Source: Mycobacterium sp. 1274761.0 (GTDB taxonomy: Bacteria; Actinomycetota; Actinomycetes; Mycobacteriales; Mycobacteriaceae). Taken from it: a stretch of 64,000 nucleotides of DNA. The notes under the pieces are model-generated. The model did no database searches, was not told the origin of the DNA, and saw only the letters and a list, made by a program, of their open reading frames with translations. Positions 61,114-64,000 of the stretch are shown in pieces; the first letter of the stretch is position 1, and the number at the start of each line of letters is the position of its first letter. A program made the translations under genes and the position numbers. The stretch lies in contig NZ_LZMC01000089.1 in the NCBI RefSeq assembly GCF_001668615.1, positions 35,011 to 99,010 on the forward strand, written 5' to 3'.

Positions 61114-61644
61114 ATGGCAGCATCGATAAGCGTGGCTTCGATAGAGCGGCCGATGCCGCCGATGGTTGGTGATGAGCGCACGACGCTGGAGAATTGGCTG
61201 GACTTCTATCGCGCGACATTGGCGCTGAAGTGTGAAGGTCTTCACGACGAACAGCTACGCGTTGCATCGGTACCGCCGTCAACTTTGACGTTGATGGGAC
61301 TGATGCAGCACGCGGCGGAGGTGGAGCGGAATTGGTTTCGCCGGGTCCTTGCCGGCGAGGCGGCGCCACCGATTTTCGGGCCGAGAAATCATCCCGAAGG
61401 TCATGACGGCGGTTTCGAGGTATCCGAGCCCTCGTCCTATCGGGCCGCAATTGAGGTCTGGCAGAACGAAATCACGCATGCACGCGCCAATTGTGCTGAG
61501 CGTGGGCTCGATGACACCAGCGAGTTCATGGGCGGCCGGGTGAGTCTGCGCTGGATCTACACCCACATGATCGCCGAATATGCCCGCCACTGCGGACATG
61601 CTGATCTGATCCGTGAACGTATCGACGGCGCAACCGGAGTCTGA
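61114..61644 (+). CDS. DUF664/DinB-family protein
   Basis: A 176-residue DinB-fold protein: GDERTTLENWLDFYRATLALKCEGL, VPPSTLTLMGLMQHAAEVERNWF and WIYTHMIAEYARHCGHADLIRERIDG. The His residues of these helices would bind a metal as in mycothiol or bacillithiol transferases. The ATG choice is moderate, as an in-frame start a few codons further up is also possible. Confidence 0.8.
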   Translation: MAASISVASIERPMPPMVGDERTTLENWLDFYRATLALKCEGLHDEQLRVASVPPSTLTLMGLMQHAAEVERNWFRRVLAGEAAPPIFGPRNHPEGHDGGFEVSEPSSYRAAIEVWQNEITHARANCAERGLDDTSEFMGGRVSLRWIYTHMIAEYARHCGHADLIRERIDGATGV

Positions 61645-62295
61645 CACCTCATACGAGGTGGCGATCGGAGCAGTAGCATCGCGGGGCAGCGCATGAAGCT
61701 CAACTTGACATAATGTGGCTTATCGGCATTGCGAAGTAGCGCGGGTTTCGCGGAATGAAGTATCCGCCCCTCGTGGGTGCCTGAAATTTGCGCATCACTC
61801 ATTCATGCGTCCAGCGTTCGAAGAGATGCATGGAGGCCGGAGACAGGAAACACGTTCGGACGCATTTATTTCGGCACTCTTCACGCCGCAGTCTCATAAC
61901 CGCAGCCAACATCGTGGGCCCCTCTTTCCGAGCCCTCCTCCATCCCACGGCGCTCCCTAGATACGTCACAGTGATGAATTGCTCTGGGCCGCAGGGCTTA
62001 TGCACATCTGACGGTCGGCGCGCATCGGAGGGATTCGGGCCGAAAGCAGGGGCGCCGTAGCGAATAGTTACACTCGCGGTGGATTTCGCGTCAGTTTCGT
62101 CCAACCTGTCGTGCTTTTGATGTGTGGAGCATTGCGTCGCGAAGCCCGGTGCTCCCCGATCCACTTCGTCACAGTGACGTAATGTCCTTGTCCAGACTTC
62201 CGCTGGCGGCACGTGTTGAGCGTTCGTCGGCAAGCCGCAACGCCCTCCAGCTCCGCCGCCGCAATGCCCGAGCGCGCATACCAAAGCTACGACGA
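61645..62295. other. Gene-poor region with a repeated CGTCAC-A-GTGACG palindrome
   Basis: I see no convincing gene in this 651-bp stretch; open frames on both strands lack family resemblance, have poor codon bias and no ribosome sites. It contains CGTCAC-A-GTGATG at 61964-61976 and the perfect CGTCAC-A-GTGACG at 62167-62179, 203 bp apart. These could be binding sites of one regulator. Confidence 0.45.
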
Positions 62296-63282
62296 TTAGA
62301 CGGGTATGTCTTTCCCGCTGGCTTCCCCGCTCTCGGATTCTCGATGAATCTGCCGACGAGCCGCTAACTTCGTTGCGCCGAATGTGATACCGAGAAGGAG
62401 AAAAGGGGCGGCAAAAAGACCGAAAAGTGTTGGCAGAAACCAGATATGCCAGAATCGGTCGATTACTGCATCCTGCGGGTTATCCGGGCTGTAGCGGACA
62501 GGTACATGGTCTCCCACGTAGAACGACGGCGGGTTGGAACCCAGCCAGTTGGTGAACCGGACCGGGCCGCTACCCGGCGGCACGAATTCGACGACCGGAC
62601 GGTAACCCTTGCCGGCATGAGAGAGGTCGACGACCGTACCAGCGGCGAAATGGTCCGCTGAAATCGACTTAGCGACCACTGCAGCGCTGATACCGGCGGT
62701 CAACGCGAACACCAGCCCGATCGACGTGAACACCACCGCCAAGACCGCCTTGGAGCCGCGGCGCCTCCGAATGAAATCGGGTGCGTCCAAGTCTGGTTGC
62801 CCCACAAATCCATCCGCCGACCCCTCCGCACCATTCGTTGGCGCGCAGACAGTGAGGAGGCTTGCGATCCAGGCGGCATTGTCGCGGACGTAGAACGCGA
62901 TTTCGCCGGAAGGTGTCTGGACGACCAGGTGTTGCCGCCCGGACTTGATCGCCCGGTTGAAGGTCGTGGCTTCCCGTACACCGGTGATGTCGCCCACGGG
63001 CACCTCGATTACCTTGCCGGTCAACGAGTGAAAGAACAGTCCCCGCCGCGTCAGTGCAATCATCCCGTCGTTGTTGACGATCGGGTATCCGGCGACGGTC
63101 GCTCCCCGGTAGGTGCCCGGCTCAGGTGAACGGACTATCGCCTCGGCCGCGATCTGCGAATCCAACCGCCGGGCGATGACACGTCGGCGCCGGCGAAACC
63201 ACAGGAAGACCAAACCCCATGCCAACAGCTGTGCCGCCAGAATTCCTGCAACCAGCGCAACGACGAACATCGTCGTACTCAT
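62296..63282 (-). CDS. DUF3592-type membrane protein
   Basis: A 328-residue membrane protein: N-terminal helix (FVVALVAGILAAQLLAWGLVFLWF), a PH-like cytosolic region (GMIALTRRGLFFHSLTGKVIEVPVGDITGV), a second helix (AVLAVVFTSIGLVFALTAGI), then the DUF3592 domain (GTVVDLSHAGKGYRPVVEFVPPGS, GDHVPVRYSPDNPQDAVID) and a last helix (HIWFLPTLFGLFAAPFLLLGI). Function unknown. ATG 63282 gives the standard N terminus; the frame is open 105 nt upstream. Confidence 0.8.
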   Translation of the reverse strand: MSTTMFVVALVAGILAAQLLAWGLVFLWFRRRRRVIARRLDSQIAAEAIVRSPEPGTYRGATVAGYPIVNNDGMIALTRRGLFFHSLTGKVIEVPVGDITGVREATTFNRAIKSGRQHLVVQTPSGEIAFYVRDNAAWIASLLTVCAPTNGAEGSADGFVGQPDLDAPDFIRRRRGSKAVLAVVFTSIGLVFALTAGISAAVVAKSISADHFAAGTVVDLSHAGKGYRPVVEFVPPGSGPVRFTNWLGSNPPSFYVGDHVPVRYSPDNPQDAVIDRFWHIWFLPTLFGLFAAPFLLLGITFGATKLAARRQIHRESESGEASGKDIPV

Positions 63283-63538
63283 CCGTGCGACCTCTATCCG
63301 CCTGCCCGCTTGCCGTCGGTGGATTGCCGACATGCAACAACGCCTGCGGCAAAGCTTAATCTGGCATTGGCCTGAACATCCGAACAATCGATGCGCAACG
63401 AATCTGGTTATGCGTGCAGCCGGTTGTCATCCTTGCAGCGCGATTGCTCATCCAGGTACAGACTTGGGCACCGAAACCCGGACAAGGGTGAGCGCTGGCG
63501 ACATCTGCTCATGAGCCCGGGCCTGACAGGCCTATTAC
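63283..63538. other. Intergenic, nothing recognised
   Basis: Short open frames only, with no family resemblance and no clear promoter elements. The next 190 bp hold a frameshifted small gene. Confidence 0.4.
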
Positions 63539-63729
63539 GTGACTGTTGCGTTTGCCAGAGAGCGGCGGGAACGGAAATTTCTGTACGACAGACACTTTGA
63601 CGCTTCCGGCACACCGGCCATTCGAAAGGTGACGACTTCCGCAAAACGCCACTGCTGGGTCTACCGGTCGGCATTGCCGTCTACCTCGCGATGATCCCAG
63701 CCGCCTATTGGTTGGCCTTTCAGGTGTGA
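63539..63729 (+). pseudogene. Frameshifted small single-helix membrane protein
   Basis: From GTG 63539 the frame reads TVAFARERRERKFLYDRHFD and then SGTPAIRK. Shifting one base near 63627 continues GDDFRKTPLLGLPVGIAVYL and then AMIPAAYWLAFQV to a stop at 63727. The joined ~63-residue protein, basic head plus one or two helices, looks coherent. One base appears to be missing; it may be a real pseudogene or a sequence error. Confidence 0.42.
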
Positions 63730-63788
63730 CGTCTCCCTCGCCGGATGGGCCGGCATTCTTGTCGGTGTGCTGTGGCAGTATCGAATGT

Positions 63789-64000
63789 ATGTTCGACTCC
63801 GAAGGTGCCGCGGTGGCGGTGCGTCCGATCGACCGTCTGGAGGTGTTGTTCGAGGAGTTGGCGGAGTTGTGCGGTCAGCGCAACGCGATCGATGGCCGCA
63901 TCGTGGAGATCATCGCCGAGATTGACCGCGATGGGTTGTGGAGCATCACCGGGACGCGGTCGGTGGCGGCGATGGTGGCCTGGAAGCTGGGCGCCTCCAT
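63789..64000 (+). CDS. DUF222/HNH (13E12-family) protein, N-terminal part, runs off the right edge
   Basis: From ATG 63789 about 70 residues are visible: LEVLFEELAELCGQRNAIDGR, IVEIIAEIDRDGLWSITGTRSVAAMVAW. This is the start of the DUF222 region of the 13E12-repeat family, which normally ends with an HNH nuclease domain. These genes are multicopy in mycobacteria and often lie at recombination or integration sites. The rest lies outside the window. Confidence 0.8.
   Translation, partial: MFDSEGAAVAVRPIDRLEVLFEELAELCGQRNAIDGRIVEIIAEIDRDGLWSITGTRSVAAMVAWKLGAS

Noticed and set aside
61799..62284. Minus-strand 161-codon frame in the gene-poor region
   Set aside because: Weak codon bias, scattered Cys and His, no ribosome site, no recognisable motif.

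Overview
The window looks like the chromosome of a fast-growing mycobacterium (Mycolicibacterium type). The evidence is high GC with strong G/C third codon positions, many GTG starts, and many genes whose start codon lies 6-7 nt after a TANNNT -10 box, as in mycobacterial leaderless mRNAs. Mycobacterial families are also present: long isocitrate lyase AceA2, catalytically dead RipD, a fatty-acyl-AMP ligase, a mycothiol-type maleylpyruvate isomerase fold, and a DUF222/13E12 gene at the right edge. I saw no tRNA, rRNA, CRISPR array, intact IS element or prophage. The species is not determined.

Left part (1-18 kb): cell-wall and central-metabolism genes (C40 peptidase fragment, ArsR regulator, phosphodiesterase, VanY-type carboxypeptidase, malic enzyme, glutamine amidotransferase, AceA2, RipD). 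These are followed by a lipid-activation group (acyl-CoA ligase, divergent FAAL, acyl-CoA-dehydrogenase-like flavoprotein) and a PLP decarboxylase. At 16.8-21.5 kb a TetR regulator, co-transcribed with a Rieske oxygenase, diverges from a D-aminoacylase and a quinone-reductase-like gene. A perfect palindrome lies between them.

Middle (21.5-34 kb): two DUF899 genes flank a DinB/maleylpyruvate-isomerase gene. They diverge from an ArsR-SRPBCC-NYN operon, with two matching operator-like repeats between. Next come MOSC, AhpD-like, LLM flavin and HrpA genes, then two paralogous small Cys/Pro-rich secreted proteins that share a 14+9 bp upstream element.

34.4-41.1 kb is the most unusual unit: a tightly overlapping operon of a GntR/UTRA regulator, an AprB-like 2x[4Fe-4S] ferredoxin, an oversized ABC solute-binding lipoprotein with a possible NosL-like tail, a permease, an ATPase and an AprA/fumarate-reductase-like flavoprotein fused to HEAT repeats. 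It reads as an import-plus-redox pathway for an unknown, perhaps sulfur-containing, substrate.

41.3-50 kb is an accessory aromatic-catabolism-like cluster: IclR, a decayed TPP-enzyme gene, BBE oxidase, ring-cleaving VOC dioxygenase, P450, alpha/beta hydrolase, an orphan histidine kinase and a PheC-like binding lipoprotein.

50-64 kb holds housekeeping and accessory enzymes (monooxygenase, FKBP, HtrA-like protease, SDRs, MBL, LysR, MFS, NDH-2-like, DUF664, DUF3592). Several frameshifted remnants lie between intact genes.
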